Part shown: positions 31,176-40,067 of the stretch, piece after piece | Layout of the letters: the number at the start of each line of letters is the position of its first letter | Position numbering within the stretch: position 1 is the first letter of the stretch | Assembly (NCBI RefSeq): GCF_030644225.1 | Contig: NZ_CP128650.1 | Span: forward strand, 1 to 64,000 | Direction: 5' to 3' | Source: Selenomonas dianae | GTDB taxonomy: Bacteria > Bacillota > Negativicutes > Selenomonadales > Selenomonadaceae | DNA: 64,000 nt | Translations under genes and position numbers: made by a program | Notes under the pieces: generated by a model | Databases searched by the model: none | The model's input: only the letters and a program-made list of their open reading frames with translations | Told to the model about the DNA's origin: nothing

Positions 31176-32192
31176 ATGAAACTTTCATATATATTGCTCA
31201 TCGTCCTCGCTCTCCTGTGCGCGGCGTGCAGTCCGGTCGTCAAGGTGCATGAGAATGAGCGTCGTCCCGCGATGCCGGCGCAGGCGGATGCGGCGTATAC
31301 GCCCGTTACGATTGAGAACATCGACGAGAAGGGAGCACCGGTCTCTCAGCTCTACGAGCAGCCGCCGCAGCGCGTCGTCGCCGTCTGGCAGAACTCCATC
31401 GAGACGCTTCTCGCGCTCGGTGTGGGGGATCGGATCATTGCGGGGATGGGCGTGCCGAATGTGAAGTACATCCGTCCCGAATACCGCGCGGCATACGAGG
31501 CGATTCCCTACACGAGCCTTGAAAATCTGGACGTGGAGACCATTCTCATGATGCAGCCCGATCTCATCGTCGGCTGGTCGTCCACCTTCTCACCGAAGGT
31601 GCTGCGGAGTGCGGCATTTTGGCAGGGGCGCGGCGTGCACACCTACATCGCGCCGTCCTCCGCGCGTGCGGTGAGGACCAAGACCATCGCGCAGGAGTAT
31701 GCGGACATCCAAAGTCTCGGGCGCATCTTCGGGCGGGAGGAACGCGCCGATGCACTCGTGGGCGAGATGGAGCATGAAATCGCGTTTGTCGCGGAAAAGA
31801 CCGCAGGCATGGAGCAGCGTCCGCGCGCCCTCGTCATCGAGCTCATGGGCAAGGAGATCCGCTCGTACGGGAAGGACACACTCGCGGGCGATATGCTCCG
31901 CGCACTCGGTGCGGAACATCTGGCGGCGGACGGGCAGAGCCTCAGTATGGAGGAGCTGATCGAGCTGAATCCCGATGCGCTCTTTCTCATTGTCATCGAG
32001 GACGACTATGGGAATGAGGATGCAATCCTCGCACGGCTCTATGAGAACCCTGCGCTGCGCTCGCTCTCCTGTGTGCAGCAGCGCCGCATCTACACCGTGC
32101 CGCTCTATGCCGTCTACAGTGCGGGCATTCGCGCCTACGACGGCATAACGATATTCGCACATGGGCTGTATCCTGAGATCTATGGAGAATAA
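31176..32192 (+). CDS. ABC transporter substrate-binding lipoprotein, BtuF-like
   Basis: A 338-residue lipoprotein (lipobox LLCAAC) of the periplasmic-binding family that serves iron-siderophore and B12 importers. Start ATG 31176 follows AGGAGGAAGG. Two lobes joined by a helix are expected: VVAVWQNSIETLLALGVGDRI, TILMMQPDLIVGWSS in the first, RALVIELMGKEIRSYG and LIELNPDALFLIV in the second. It is second in the riboswitch-controlled operon and should pass the ligand from the receptor to BtuCD-like partners. Confidence 0.88.
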   Translation: MKLSYILLIVLALLCAACSPVVKVHENERRPAMPAQADAAYTPVTIENIDEKGAPVSQLYEQPPQRVVAVWQNSIETLLALGVGDRIIAGMGVPNVKYIRPEYRAAYEAIPYTSLENLDVETILMMQPDLIVGWSSTFSPKVLRSAAFWQGRGVHTYIAPSSARAVRTKTIAQEYADIQSLGRIFGREERADALVGEMEHEIAFVAEKTAGMEQRPRALVIELMGKEIRSYGKDTLAGDMLRALGAEHLAADGQSLSMEELIELNPDALFLIVIEDDYGNEDAILARLYENPALRSLSCVQQRRIYTVPLYAVYSAGIRAYDGITIFAHGLYPEIYGE

Positions 32193-32195
32193 TCT

Positions 32196-33251
32196 ATGCA
32201 AGCATTCTTTTCGCGTGCGGGGCTCGCACTGCTCTGTATCCTGCTCACCGCACTCCTCATTGTCGCTCTTTTCTGGGCGCTCTCGATCGGGACGGTCGAT
32301 CTGCCGCCCGCCGTCATTGCCGCCGCCGTCCTCGACCAGATACAGAGCGGTACACCCATCGACATGGCGGGCAAAGGCCCCGTGCATGACATCGTATGGC
32401 TGCTGCGTTTGCCGCGCCTCCTGCTCGCCGCCATCATCGGCGCGGGGCTTGCCACCTGCGGTGTCGTCATGCAGGCGATTGTAAAGAACCCGCTCGCCGA
32501 TCCGTACATCCTCGGCATCTCGGCAGGCGCATCCCTCGGCGCGACCTCCGCTGTCCTCCTCGGCATCGGTGCGGCGTTCGGGGAGAATGCCGTCGGCATC
32601 GCTGCATTCCTCGGTGCGTTCGCCGTCTCCGTCGGTGTCCTCTTTATCGCGAACATTGGCGGACGTGCAAACGCGATGAAGCTGCTGCTCGGCGGCATGG
32701 CACTCAGTGCCGTGTGCAGCGCATTTTCGAGTTTCATCGTCTATTTTGCCAACGATAAGGAGGGCATTCAGACCATCACCTACTGGATGATGGGCAGTCT
32801 GGCGGGGGCGAAATGGGAGCACATGGCGCTCATCGGCGGCATTGTCGCGCTCGCCGTTCTCTTTTTCTGGTCGCAGAGCCGCATCCTCAACCTCATGCTC
32901 CTCGGCGATGCGTCCGCAATCACGCTCGGCACGGATCTCCATCCCTATCGGCAGGCGTATCTCATCGTCAGTGCGCTTGTGGTGGGGTTCGCCGTCTTTG
33001 CGGCGGGCATGATCGGCTTCGTCGGGCTGGTCGTTCCCCATGTCGTGCGGATGCTCGTCGGCACCGACCACAAGCGGCTCGTACCGGTCTCCGCTCTGGT
33101 GGGGGCGATCTTCCTCGTCGTTGCGGACGGGCTGTGCCGCGTCCTCATCCCGCACACGGAGCTGCCCATCGGCATCCTCATTTCACTCGTCGGTGCGCCC
33201 GCATTCATCTATCTCATGGTGAAGCGTACCTATGGATTCGGAGGGCAGTGA
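32196..33251 (+). CDS. ABC transporter permease, FecCD/BtuC family
   Basis: A 351-residue permease with about ten membrane spans, starting three bases after the lipoprotein stop. Family motifs include LRLPRLLLAAIIGAGLATCG near residue 70, NPLADPYILGISAGASLGA, and the C-terminal GMIGFVGLVVPHVVRMLVG that contacts the ATPase. It forms a homodimer with two copies of the ATPase encoded next. Substrate is inferred from the riboswitch upstream. Confidence 0.92.
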   Translation: MQAFFSRAGLALLCILLTALLIVALFWALSIGTVDLPPAVIAAAVLDQIQSGTPIDMAGKGPVHDIVWLLRLPRLLLAAIIGAGLATCGVVMQAIVKNPLADPYILGISAGASLGATSAVLLGIGAAFGENAVGIAAFLGAFAVSVGVLFIANIGGRANAMKLLLGGMALSAVCSAFSSFIVYFANDKEGIQTITYWMMGSLAGAKWEHMALIGGIVALAVLFFWSQSRILNLMLLGDASAITLGTDLHPYRQAYLIVSALVVGFAVFAAGMIGFVGLVVPHVVRMLVGTDHKRLVPVSALVGAIFLVVADGLCRVLIPHTELPIGILISLVGAPAFIYLMVKRTYGFGGQ

Positions 33252-33252
33252 T

Positions 33253-34026
33253 ATGGAGATATTGGCGGAAGCGGTAAAACTCTTCATCGGGGACAAGGAG
33301 ATTCTGAAGGGGCTGGATTTTCATCTGAAACCGAAGGAATTTCTCGGCATCATCGGCCCGAACGGCAGCGGCAAGAGTATGTTCCTCAAATGTCTTTACC
33401 GCGTGCAGAAACCGACGGCGGGCAGCATCACACTGAACGGGCGTGCGCTCGATGAGCTGAGCTATCGGGAGTCTGCGCTGCAGCTCTCCGTGGTGGCGCA
33501 GCATAATTTCTACAGCTTCGACTTCAGCGTGATGGAGGTCGTGCTCATGGGGCGCTCCCCGCACAAGCGCCTGCTCGACCGTGATAACGCAGCGGACTAC
33601 GAGATCGCGCGCCGTGCGCTCCGTACGGTCGGCATGGAGGAGTGTGCGGAGCGCAGCTTCGCCAGTCTCTCGGGCGGCGAGCAGCAGCGCGTCATCCTCG
33701 CGCGTGCGCTCACGCAGGAGGCGGAGTGCATGATCCTCGACGAGCCGACGAACCATCTGGACATCAAGTACCAGTTGCAGATCATGGACATTGTAAAGGG
33801 ACTGGATCTCACCGTCGTCTCTGCGATCCACGACCTCAACATCGCCGCGCTCTACTGCGACCGCCTCATCGCCATCCAAAAGGGGCGTGTCGTGGGGCTC
33901 GGTACACCGCATGAGCTGCTCACAGAGGAGTTCATACACGCGCTCTACGAGGTGCGTGCAAAGGTGGAGACCGCAGAGGACGGGCGTATCTATATTCGGT
34001 ATCTGCCGCAGTACCATTCGGTTTAG
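33253..34026 (+). CDS. ABC transporter ATP-binding protein, BtuD/FecE family
   Basis: A 257-residue ATPase. The start ATG 33253 comes one base after the permease stop. Walker A IIGPNGSGKSMFLK, the Q-loop region VVAQHNFY, the ABC signature LSGGEQQRV, Walker B CMILDEPTNHLD and the H-loop histidine in SAIHDLNIAAL are complete. It powers the B12-type importer. An intrinsic terminator follows, so the operon is receptor, binding protein, permease, ATPase. Confidence 0.94.
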   Translation: MEILAEAVKLFIGDKEILKGLDFHLKPKEFLGIIGPNGSGKSMFLKCLYRVQKPTAGSITLNGRALDELSYRESALQLSVVAQHNFYSFDFSVMEVVLMGRSPHKRLLDRDNAADYEIARRALRTVGMEECAERSFASLSGGEQQRVILARALTQEAECMILDEPTNHLDIKYQLQIMDIVKGLDLTVVSAIHDLNIAALYCDRLIAIQKGRVVGLGTPHELLTEEFIHALYEVRAKVETAEDGRIYIRYLPQYHSV

Positions 34027-34033
34027 GAGAAAC

Positions 34034-34061
34034 GAAAAAGCCCCCGTACGGGGGCTTTTTG
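34034..34061 (+). terminator. Terminator of the B12-uptake operon
   Basis: AAAAAGCCCCC-GTAC-GGGGGCTTTTT, a strong bidirectional-looking hairpin just past the ATPase gene. Confidence 0.9.
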
Positions 34062-34107
34062 TGTGGATCAATATTCCGTTCATTCGCGCCGTTCGTTGGG
34101 CGGCGCG

Positions 34108-34422
34108 TTACTTCTTTTTCTCCTTTGTCCTGCGCGAAACGGTGGTGTAGAGGAAGCTGTCGTCGCTGTACGTGAGCTCGAAGCTGTCGCGATCGAGGTA
34201 CGCGTCCGCCTCGGTGGCGGACGCGACGTTGCTCGCGCACGAGCACAGGATGGAGTAGACGACGCCGCCGAAGACGATGGCGCACACGAGCGCGATGCCG
34301 ATTGTTACGAGACCGGAGTCATCGGATCCGCTCTGCTGCGGCGCGGCGAGGGCGACGGATGTGGAGCACAGGAGCAGCAGCGTGAGAAGTGCGCTGAGGC
34401 TCTTTTTCTTTTCCGTAAACAT
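34108..34422 (-). CDS. Small membrane protein of the zinc-ribbon/SPFH cluster
   Basis: A 104-residue protein with an N-terminal signal (LSALLTLLLLCSTSVALAA), a short polar segment, a membrane span LVTIGIALVCAIVFGGVVYSILC, and a charged cytoplasmic-type tail ending in Lys/Glu/Arg. No Pfam-level family is recognised. It lies 13 bp after the zinc-ribbon gene on the same strand, so it is probably the third gene of that unit. By position it resembles the small membrane component of the Bacillus ydjGHI cluster, but sequence similarity is not evident. Confidence 0.65.
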   Translation of the reverse strand: MFTEKKKSLSALLTLLLLCSTSVALAAPQQSGSDDSGLVTIGIALVCAIVFGGVVYSILCSCASNVASATEADAYLDRDSFELTYSDDSFLYTTVSRRTKEKKK

Positions 34423-34435
34423 ATGCAGCGCCTCC

Positions 34436-35554
34436 TTAGTCGGACAACATGTAGTTCACAAGGAAGTAAAAGACGGGGATGCTGAGGACGGCGGAGACCG
34501 CAGAGTAGAGCAGTACCTTTGTCCGGTCGATGGGGACGGAGCCGACGACCTTGCCGGTCTGCCCGTTCATCATAAAGGTGTAGGGGGTTCCCTGATACTT
34601 CGTCGTGAGGATCCAGACGGGCACCATCGCATAGCTGACGCTGCCGTCCTCTTTGATGACGGTCGCCTCGCCGTCCAGCGTGCAGCGGTCGTAGCCTGTG
34701 ACGGTGTCCTCAAGCACGCCGACCGCGCTCTCGTGGACGCGTTTGTCCGCGCGCGGGGCGCTCGCCTCTGCGTCCACGTCGTATTTGTCCGCGAGATGCC
34801 CGGTGAAGTAGGCGGCGGAGAAGGGGACGAGTGCGCTGTAGTCGAACGGCTCGATGCTCTCCATGTACTGATCGTCCATGCGCTCGCTGCCGTCCACGGG
34901 GATGCGCTCGAATGCCATGGAGCCGTCGCGCTCGCAGCTGTAGTGACGCGTCTCGGTGATGACTTCGTCCGCAGTCTCGTGGACGCTGTCGCTCTCCGCA
35001 CGGAAGGTCGCGCTCGCGTGTACCTTTGAGTCGAACAGCCAGAAGGGGACGTACATGGACTGGATTTCCTTGAGGCGGTTCTCGGCGGTAAAGGCGTTCG
35101 GGAGGATGTATTTCCGCAGCCCCTCGCCGTAGAATGCCTTGAGCGCGGCGATGGCATCCTGCTTGGTCTTTTGGAAGGGGATGACGTAGTCGGGGCACAG
35201 CATCCCGCCGAACTTGCTCGGGATCATGTTCGGGCTGCCGCAGTAGGCGCACTCGGTCGCCATCGTGTTGCCGTCGGAGACGAGCTCCGCCCCGCAGGAG
35301 GAGCAGGTCTGTACCTTCATCTCCTCCGCCTCGGCGCTGTCCCATTCGCTGCCCGCACCGTCGGTGTTCCACTTCGATTCCTTCGCTTCGGCAGCGAGGG
35401 CTGCCTTTTCCTGCGCTTTTTGAAAGAGATTTTCGACGGTCGCGACGTCGAGCTCGGTGTTGCAGTACTCGCAGGTTACGTGGTCGTGCCCCGGCAGGAA
35501 GGAGAGGGGCGCGCCGCAGTTGGGGCATTTGTAGCTGACGCTTGTATCTGCCAT
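34436..35554 (-). CDS. Membrane-anchored zinc-ribbon protein, YdjG-like
   Basis: A 372-residue protein. An N-terminal zinc ribbon CPNCGAPLSF..CEYCNTEL (residues 10-35) is followed by an alpha-helical charged linker, a second ribbon CSSCGAEL..CAYCGSP (about 83-107), a long central domain (YVIPFQKTKQDAIAALKAFY, then MYVPFWLFDSKV), and a C-terminal membrane span VLLYSAVSAVLSIPVFYFLV. This matches the TFIIB-type zinc-ribbon proteins encoded beside SPFH proteins in Firmicutes (YdjG in B. subtilis), which help tether the PspA envelope-stress system. No pspA is visible here. Confidence 0.78.
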   Translation of the reverse strand: MADTSVSYKCPNCGAPLSFLPGHDHVTCEYCNTELDVATVENLFQKAQEKAALAAEAKESKWNTDGAGSEWDSAEAEEMKVQTCSSCGAELVSDGNTMATECAYCGSPNMIPSKFGGMLCPDYVIPFQKTKQDAIAALKAFYGEGLRKYILPNAFTAENRLKEIQSMYVPFWLFDSKVHASATFRAESDSVHETADEVITETRHYSCERDGSMAFERIPVDGSERMDDQYMESIEPFDYSALVPFSAAYFTGHLADKYDVDAEASAPRADKRVHESAVGVLEDTVTGYDRCTLDGEATVIKEDGSVSYAMVPVWILTTKYQGTPYTFMMNGQTGKVVGSVPIDRTKVLLYSAVSAVLSIPVFYFLVNYMLSD

Positions 35555-35583
35555 ATCAGGTCACCTCTTTTACGATGATAACA

Positions 35584-35645
35584 GTGTAATGTGCGTCCTG
35601 CGCGAACGTTTACTCCACTAGGGTTCGCTTTGGGACGGCACACCC
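35584..35645. repeat. Palindromic repeat, minimal form (copy E)
   Basis: About 62 bp. Core GCGAACG..CTCCACTAGGGTTCGC matches the outer core of the large palindromes at 54.8, 57.9 and 62.9 kb, but the inner hairpins are absent. The outer arms GTGCGTCC and GGACGGCAC are complementary and unlike those of the other copies. It sits between the SPFH and zinc-ribbon genes. Confidence 0.75.
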
Positions 35646-35677
35646 AATCATACAATATGTTCCTTTGCTTCCCTCAA

Positions 35678-37087
35678 TCACTGCTTGTCGTTCTCGTCGA
35701 AGACATCGCCGCACTGCGGGCAGAACTTCGGCGGGTGGGCGGGGTCGTCGGGCTTCCATCCGCACTTGTCGCAGACGTAGAGCGGTGCGCCCGCAGGTTT
35801 CGGCTTGCCGCAGTTCGCGCAGAACCGCCCTGCGTTCGTCGTGCCGCACGAGCACGTCCATCCGTCTGCGGAGGGGCGAGGTTTGCCGCACTCGGCGCAG
35901 AACTTGCCCGTGTTGCCCGTGTGTCCGCAGGAGCACGCCCATCCTGCCGCAGGTGCGGGCTGTGGCTTGCCGCAGCCCGCGCAGAATTTCCCTGTGTTGC
36001 CCGTCTGTCCGCAGGAGCAGGCCCATCCTGCCGCTGCGGGTGCCGCCTGCGGCGGTGCGAGCGGATTGCCCGTGGGAGCTGCGCCGCCCTGCGGTCCGAA
36101 CGCGCCCATCGCGCCCATGCCGGCGTTTCCTGCCATGCCCATGCCCATGAAGCCGAACGCGCCGCCCATGCCCGCCTCGTTGCCGGCGGCGGTGCGCATG
36201 GCATCCGCCGTGGCGCTCGCGAGACGACCCGCACGCAGGTTCGGATCGCTCATGATGGCGCTGTCCTGGATCTCCTTGATGCGCTTCTCGTCCTCCGCGT
36301 CCGCCTTGACGCTCGACACACCGAAGGAGACGATCTCGATGCCGCGCCGCTTTCCCCACTCGTCGGACAGCTCGGCGGAGAGCTCATTGCGGATGTCCTT
36401 CGTGTAGTTGATGAGCTGGGTGTAGCGGATGCCCTTCGCCGCGATCCGCCCGAATGTGGGCTGGAGCGCGGTGAGCAGCTCGCTCTTGAGCTGGGAGTCG
36501 ATCTCGCTGCGCTCGTATACGCCCTCGACGTTGCCGCAGACGTTTGTGTAGAAGAGGATCGGGTTCGTGATGCGGTAGCTGTACTCGCCGAAGCAGCGGA
36601 TGTTGACGTTCAGCGTGTATGCGCCGATCATGGTCTCGAACTGGATGGACTGCGCCGTCCCGTACTTGTTGCCCATGATTTCTTTCGTGTTGAAATAGTA
36701 GATGCGCTGATCCTTGGGCGCGTCGCCGCCGAACGTGAAACGCTTGCCCATGTTCTTCAGCACGGCCTTCAGATCGTTTGCGAGATCGCCGCCAAAGACG
36801 GTCGGCTCGGTGGAGGCATCGAACGTGAACGCACCGGGTTCGGCGCAGATCTCGACCACCTTGCCCTGTTCGACGATGATCATGCACTGCCCGTCGTTTA
36901 CGGCGATGACGGAGCCGCTCGTGATGATGTTGTCCGTCGCGCTCGTGTTGGAGCTGCGTCCGCTGACGCGCTTCTGCCCCTTCGCGACAAGCGTATCCTT
37001 ATCGAGGCTGTCGCAGTAGAAGTATTCTTTCCACTGATCGGCAAGAACGCCGCTGACCGAGCCGACGGCTGCTTGAATAAGTCCCAT
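35678..37087 (-). CDS. SPFH-domain protein with multiple C-terminal zinc ribbons, YdjI-like
   Basis: A 469-residue cytoplasmic protein; ATG 37087 follows AGAGGAGG. Residues about 20-290 form an SPFH (band 7-like) domain of the virion-core-protein/YdjI type (VIAVNDGQCMIIVEQGKV, then the helical EDEKRIKEIQDSA). A Gly/Met/Ala-rich hinge leads to five short CxC..CxxCG ribbons, such as WACSCGQTGNTGKFCAGCGK, present as near-repeats, and a final CDKCGWKP..CPQCGD. In B. subtilis the homologous operon recruits PspA to the membrane. It is the first gene of the three-gene minus-strand unit. Confidence 0.82.
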   Translation of the reverse strand: MGLIQAAVGSVSGVLADQWKEYFYCDSLDKDTLVAKGQKRVSGRSSNTSATDNIITSGSVIAVNDGQCMIIVEQGKVVEICAEPGAFTFDASTEPTVFGGDLANDLKAVLKNMGKRFTFGGDAPKDQRIYYFNTKEIMGNKYGTAQSIQFETMIGAYTLNVNIRCFGEYSYRITNPILFYTNVCGNVEGVYERSEIDSQLKSELLTALQPTFGRIAAKGIRYTQLINYTKDIRNELSAELSDEWGKRRGIEIVSFGVSSVKADAEDEKRIKEIQDSAIMSDPNLRAGRLASATADAMRTAAGNEAGMGGAFGFMGMGMAGNAGMGAMGAFGPQGGAAPTGNPLAPPQAAPAAAGWACSCGQTGNTGKFCAGCGKPQPAPAAGWACSCGHTGNTGKFCAECGKPRPSADGWTCSCGTTNAGRFCANCGKPKPAGAPLYVCDKCGWKPDDPAHPPKFCPQCGDVFDENDKQ

Positions 37088-37375
37088 CGTATGTCCTCCT
37101 CTGCTCAACAACATGATTGTTCTAAAAGTTCCACTCCATTTTATCACATTTCAGAGAAAAATATACTGTTATTCATGACAGGTAGATAAAAAAATTGGAA
37201 ATCTTTGGCGATTTGCCGTCGAAACAAATAGAAACGCTATAATAGGATTCTGATTTGATATATATATAAACGAAATAATAAGAATAAATAATATCGGGGG
37301 AATTTTTATTTGCAGATTTGTCATATCTATTTTATAATAAATGAAAAATGGTTTGTTTCCAAAGGATGATACGAG

Positions 37376-38920
37376 ATGAAACAATGGATGCTCCTATGTA
37401 TGCTCGCCGCCTTCGTGGTCTGTGCGGGCGGCTGCGGTACGGAGCGGGGGGACAGTGGTCCTGTGCACGGCTCGCAGATTGTCTGCGCCACATCCGAATA
37501 CGAGGAGATCAACCCGCTGACGGATGAGTACAGCGGGGCGGCCCTTCTGCTCTTTGACGGGCTGATGCGGCGCGACGGGACGGGCGCGGTCGTGCCGGGG
37601 CTGGCGGCGTCGTACGAGTACGATCCCGAGACCTATACCTATGTGTTCCATCTGCGCGACGGGGTGGTCTGGCACGATGGGAAGCCGCTGCGTGCGGCGG
37701 ATGTCAAGTTCACCATCGATGCGGTGCAGAACCCGCTGGTAAGGGCGTCCAACAAGCTGAACTTCGAGGATGTGCGCGAGGTCACGGAGATCGACGAGCG
37801 GACGGTGCGCATCCGCCTGTCCGCGCCGAATGCGGCGTTCCTCGACCATATGCTCCAGCCGATCCTGCCCGCGCATCTCCTGGCGGGGCGGGATCTGATG
37901 GCGACAGGATTCTTTCACAGCCCGGTCGGGACGGGCCCTTACCGCATGGAGAGTTGGGAGGCGGGACGGCGGCTCACGCTCGTACGGAACGAGAACTACT
38001 ATCGCGGCGCACCCAAGATCGAGCACTTTGTCTTTAAATTCCTGCCGGATGAGGAGACGGAGGTCGGCATTCTGGAGAAGGGCGGTCTCAATCTGGCGAA
38101 CCTCTCACCGAAGAATGCGGCGCTCTTTGCGAACAGGGACGGTTTTCGCCGGTACGCGATGAAGAGTGCGGACTATGCGGCGATTCTCGTGAACCGGACA
38201 CACCCCTACTGGCAGAAAAACAGCGATCTTCTCCCTGCGATTGCCTATGCGATCGACCGTCAGAAGGTCATTGACGAGGCGCTGATGGGAACGGGGATGC
38301 CCGCGTATGGACCGTTGCAGCGCAATGTCTATAACAATCCGGATGTCCCGCACTACGACTACGATCCCGCGAAGGCACGGGAGCTTCTTGTGTCGGCGGG
38401 CTGCACGTTGGGATCCGACGGCTACTATATGCGCGACGGGGAGGAGGTCGGCTTTGTCCTCACGCTGCGGAACGACCAGTACAGCCGCCTCGACATCGCC
38501 AATACGGTGGCGGCGCAGCTATGCGAGGTCGGCATTCACTGCACGGTGGAGACCCCCGCCAAGGTGGATCGGGACGGGCAGATGGCATATCTGAGCCGCG
38601 CCGGCAGCGCATTGGATGCGGATGTGCACACCTACAAGACGTTTCGGACGGACGGGAGCGCGAACGACGGCCACTACTCGAATCCGCGTGTGGACGCGTA
38701 CCTCCTGGCGGCGCGGCGCACGCTCGATCCCGCCGAGCGCAGGCGGCTCTATGGGCTGTTCCAAGAGGAGGTGGCGCGGGATCTGCCGTATGTGTTCATC
38801 TGCTACATCGACCGCAATATCGTGACGAGTACGCGTGTACACGGCATCACGGAGGATCTGGTGCTCGGTCACCGCGGTGCGGGGATGTTCTGGAATGTAC
38901 ACGAGTGGACGGTGGACTAG
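37376..38920 (+). CDS. Peptide/nickel-type ABC substrate-binding lipoprotein (SBP family 5), orphan
   Basis: A 514-residue lipoprotein with lipobox VVCAGGC. The family 5 pattern is clear: EINPLTDEYSGAALLLFDGL near the N-terminus, GLAASYEYDPETYTYVFHLRDGVVWHDGKPL, FHSPVGTGPYRMESWEAG, and LLPAIAYAIDRQKVIDEAL. These proteins bind oligopeptides, nickel chelates or haem. No permease or ATPase lies nearby, so it must share one encoded elsewhere. The 288 bp upstream are AT-rich, with TATAAT at 37238-37243 and a weak TTGCCG 19 bp before it. Confidence 0.87.
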   Translation: MKQWMLLCMLAAFVVCAGGCGTERGDSGPVHGSQIVCATSEYEEINPLTDEYSGAALLLFDGLMRRDGTGAVVPGLAASYEYDPETYTYVFHLRDGVVWHDGKPLRAADVKFTIDAVQNPLVRASNKLNFEDVREVTEIDERTVRIRLSAPNAAFLDHMLQPILPAHLLAGRDLMATGFFHSPVGTGPYRMESWEAGRRLTLVRNENYYRGAPKIEHFVFKFLPDEETEVGILEKGGLNLANLSPKNAALFANRDGFRRYAMKSADYAAILVNRTHPYWQKNSDLLPAIAYAIDRQKVIDEALMGTGMPAYGPLQRNVYNNPDVPHYDYDPAKARELLVSAGCTLGSDGYYMRDGEEVGFVLTLRNDQYSRLDIANTVAAQLCEVGIHCTVETPAKVDRDGQMAYLSRAGSALDADVHTYKTFRTDGSANDGHYSNPRVDAYLLAARRTLDPAERRRLYGLFQEEVARDLPYVFICYIDRNIVTSTRVHGITEDLVLGHRGAGMFWNVHEWTVD

Positions 38921-38940
38921 TACATCCGTCTGTATTGCAA

Positions 38941-38988
38941 ACGGGGCTGCTGCACGAAGCTGAAAACTTCGTGCAGCAGCCCCGTTGT
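38941..38988. terminator. Bidirectional terminator, 19-bp perfect stem
   Basis: ACGGGGCTGCTGCACGAAG (38941-38959) pairs perfectly with 38967-38985 over a seven-base loop. It lies between the convergent binding-protein and mgtC genes. The T run is short, so termination strength is uncertain. Confidence 0.7.
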
Positions 38989-39009
38989 CGTGTGCGTGCC
39001 GCACCCTTC

Positions 39010-39687
39010 TCACACGAGATCGACGCGCAGGACGCCGTCGATCCCGCGCAGGGTATCGACGATGAAGGCGGGCTTCAGGTGCTCGCCGTTGTACACCTCG
39101 AAATTGAGGTAGACGCGCCGCTCCCCGTCCGTCTCCGCTTCATCCTCGTCGGTCTTGACCTTGACCCCGCGCGTGCGCAGGTGCAGATCCTCGATGCACG
39201 CGCTGATGCGCATGATCTGGCCGGGACGGTCGACGGTGTGGATGGAGAGCGCGAGGAGATGGTCGTGATCGACCAACGCATCGAGCCGCGAGAGGTTGCC
39301 GAGGATGAGAAAGACGATCGCCGTCGTTACCCCCGCCGCGAGATAGAAGCCCGCGCCGACGGCAAGCCCCACGCCTGCGACCACCCAGAGCGTCGCTGCC
39401 GTCGTGAGCCCCGTGACGGTCAGCCCCTCCTTCATGATCGCGCCCGCGCCGAGGAAGCCGATGCCGCTGACGACCTGTGCCGCGAGCCGCGCGGGGTCGG
39501 CGTTCGTCCGTCCCTCCACATTGTCGTAGAGCGCCTGTGACATGAGCATGATGAGGCACGAGCCGAGCGCGACGAGCATATTCGTCCTGAGCCCTGCCGA
39601 CTTGTTCCGCATCTGCCGCTCGTAGCCGATGATCCCGCCCATCACGCACGAGAGCACGAGGCGCAGACAGATCTCCCATTCCTGCAT
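39010..39687 (-). CDS. MgtC/SapB family inner-membrane protein
   Basis: A 225-residue protein with an N-terminal membrane domain of about five spans and a C-terminal soluble ACT-like domain. Family hallmarks are the first loop GGIIGYERQMRNKSAGLRTNMLVALGS and the core VVSGIGFLGAGAIMKEG followed by VTGLTTAATLWVVAGVGLAVG. MgtC proteins affect magnesium homeostasis, membrane potential and survival in macrophages in Salmonella; the plain SapB-like members in commensals have no settled role. It is a single gene facing away from the DnaA-box cluster. Confidence 0.88.
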   Translation of the reverse strand: MQEWEICLRLVLSCVMGGIIGYERQMRNKSAGLRTNMLVALGSCLIMLMSQALYDNVEGRTNADPARLAAQVVSGIGFLGAGAIMKEGLTVTGLTTAATLWVVAGVGLAVGAGFYLAAGVTTAIVFLILGNLSRLDALVDHDHLLALSIHTVDRPGQIMRISACIEDLHLRTRGVKVKTDEDEAETDGERRVYLNFEVYNGEHLKPAFIVDTLRGIDGVLRVDLV

Positions 39688-39765
39688 GAGTTACTTCCCT
39701 TCTATATTATATGCTTTATGATATACTTTGGCGAATCGGTACGCCGCAGCAACGTATTTCCCACA

Positions 39766-40044
39766 TTATCCACAGCTGTGTAAAACCCTGTGGATAAAAT
39801 TGTTCAAAAGCCCGAAACAGCCTTTATCCACAGCATTTTGCACAGTGTGTATAACTTTTGCGAACGATTTTCCAATTTCTGTGGATAATGTGGATAAAAC
39901 AGTGGATAACCCCATATATAGGATGAATTTCGTGAGGTAAATCTATATTTTGTAGCAAAAGGTGCTGATGTTGTCCACAGGATTGTGGACATGGACGGGG
40001 AAAAGTATCCCGCGTTATCCCTGCGGCTTTGCACAGTATCCACA
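39766..40044. other. Dense DnaA-box cluster away from dnaA
   Basis: Six perfect TTATNCACA boxes lie within 132 bp: 39766-39774 and 39824-39832 on the plus strand; 39789-39797, 39846-39854, 39880-39888 and 39889-39897 on the minus strand. One-mismatch boxes are at 39901-39909, 39971-39979 and 40036-40044. The last two minus-strand boxes abut without a gap. AT-rich DNA lies between 39911 and 39960. No TAG-triplet array is seen. The 380-bp gap between mgtC and the CYTH gene holds no ORF of note. A DnaA-titration or reactivation site is the likely role. Confidence 0.85.
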
Positions 40045-40067
40045 GCGGGGCGGAAGCACGGATCCAT

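Noticed and set aside
37088-37375. Hidden gene or RNA in the AT-rich gap before the peptide-binding lipoprotein
   Set aside because: Only an AT-rich tract and a TATAAT are visible; no stable hairpin, ribosome site or open frame of note.
39766-40044. Calling the DnaA-box cluster the chromosomal origin
   Set aside because: No trio array or dnaA/dnaN neighbours. The dnaN-dnaA gap has the complete unwinding layout. Kept as a finding instead.
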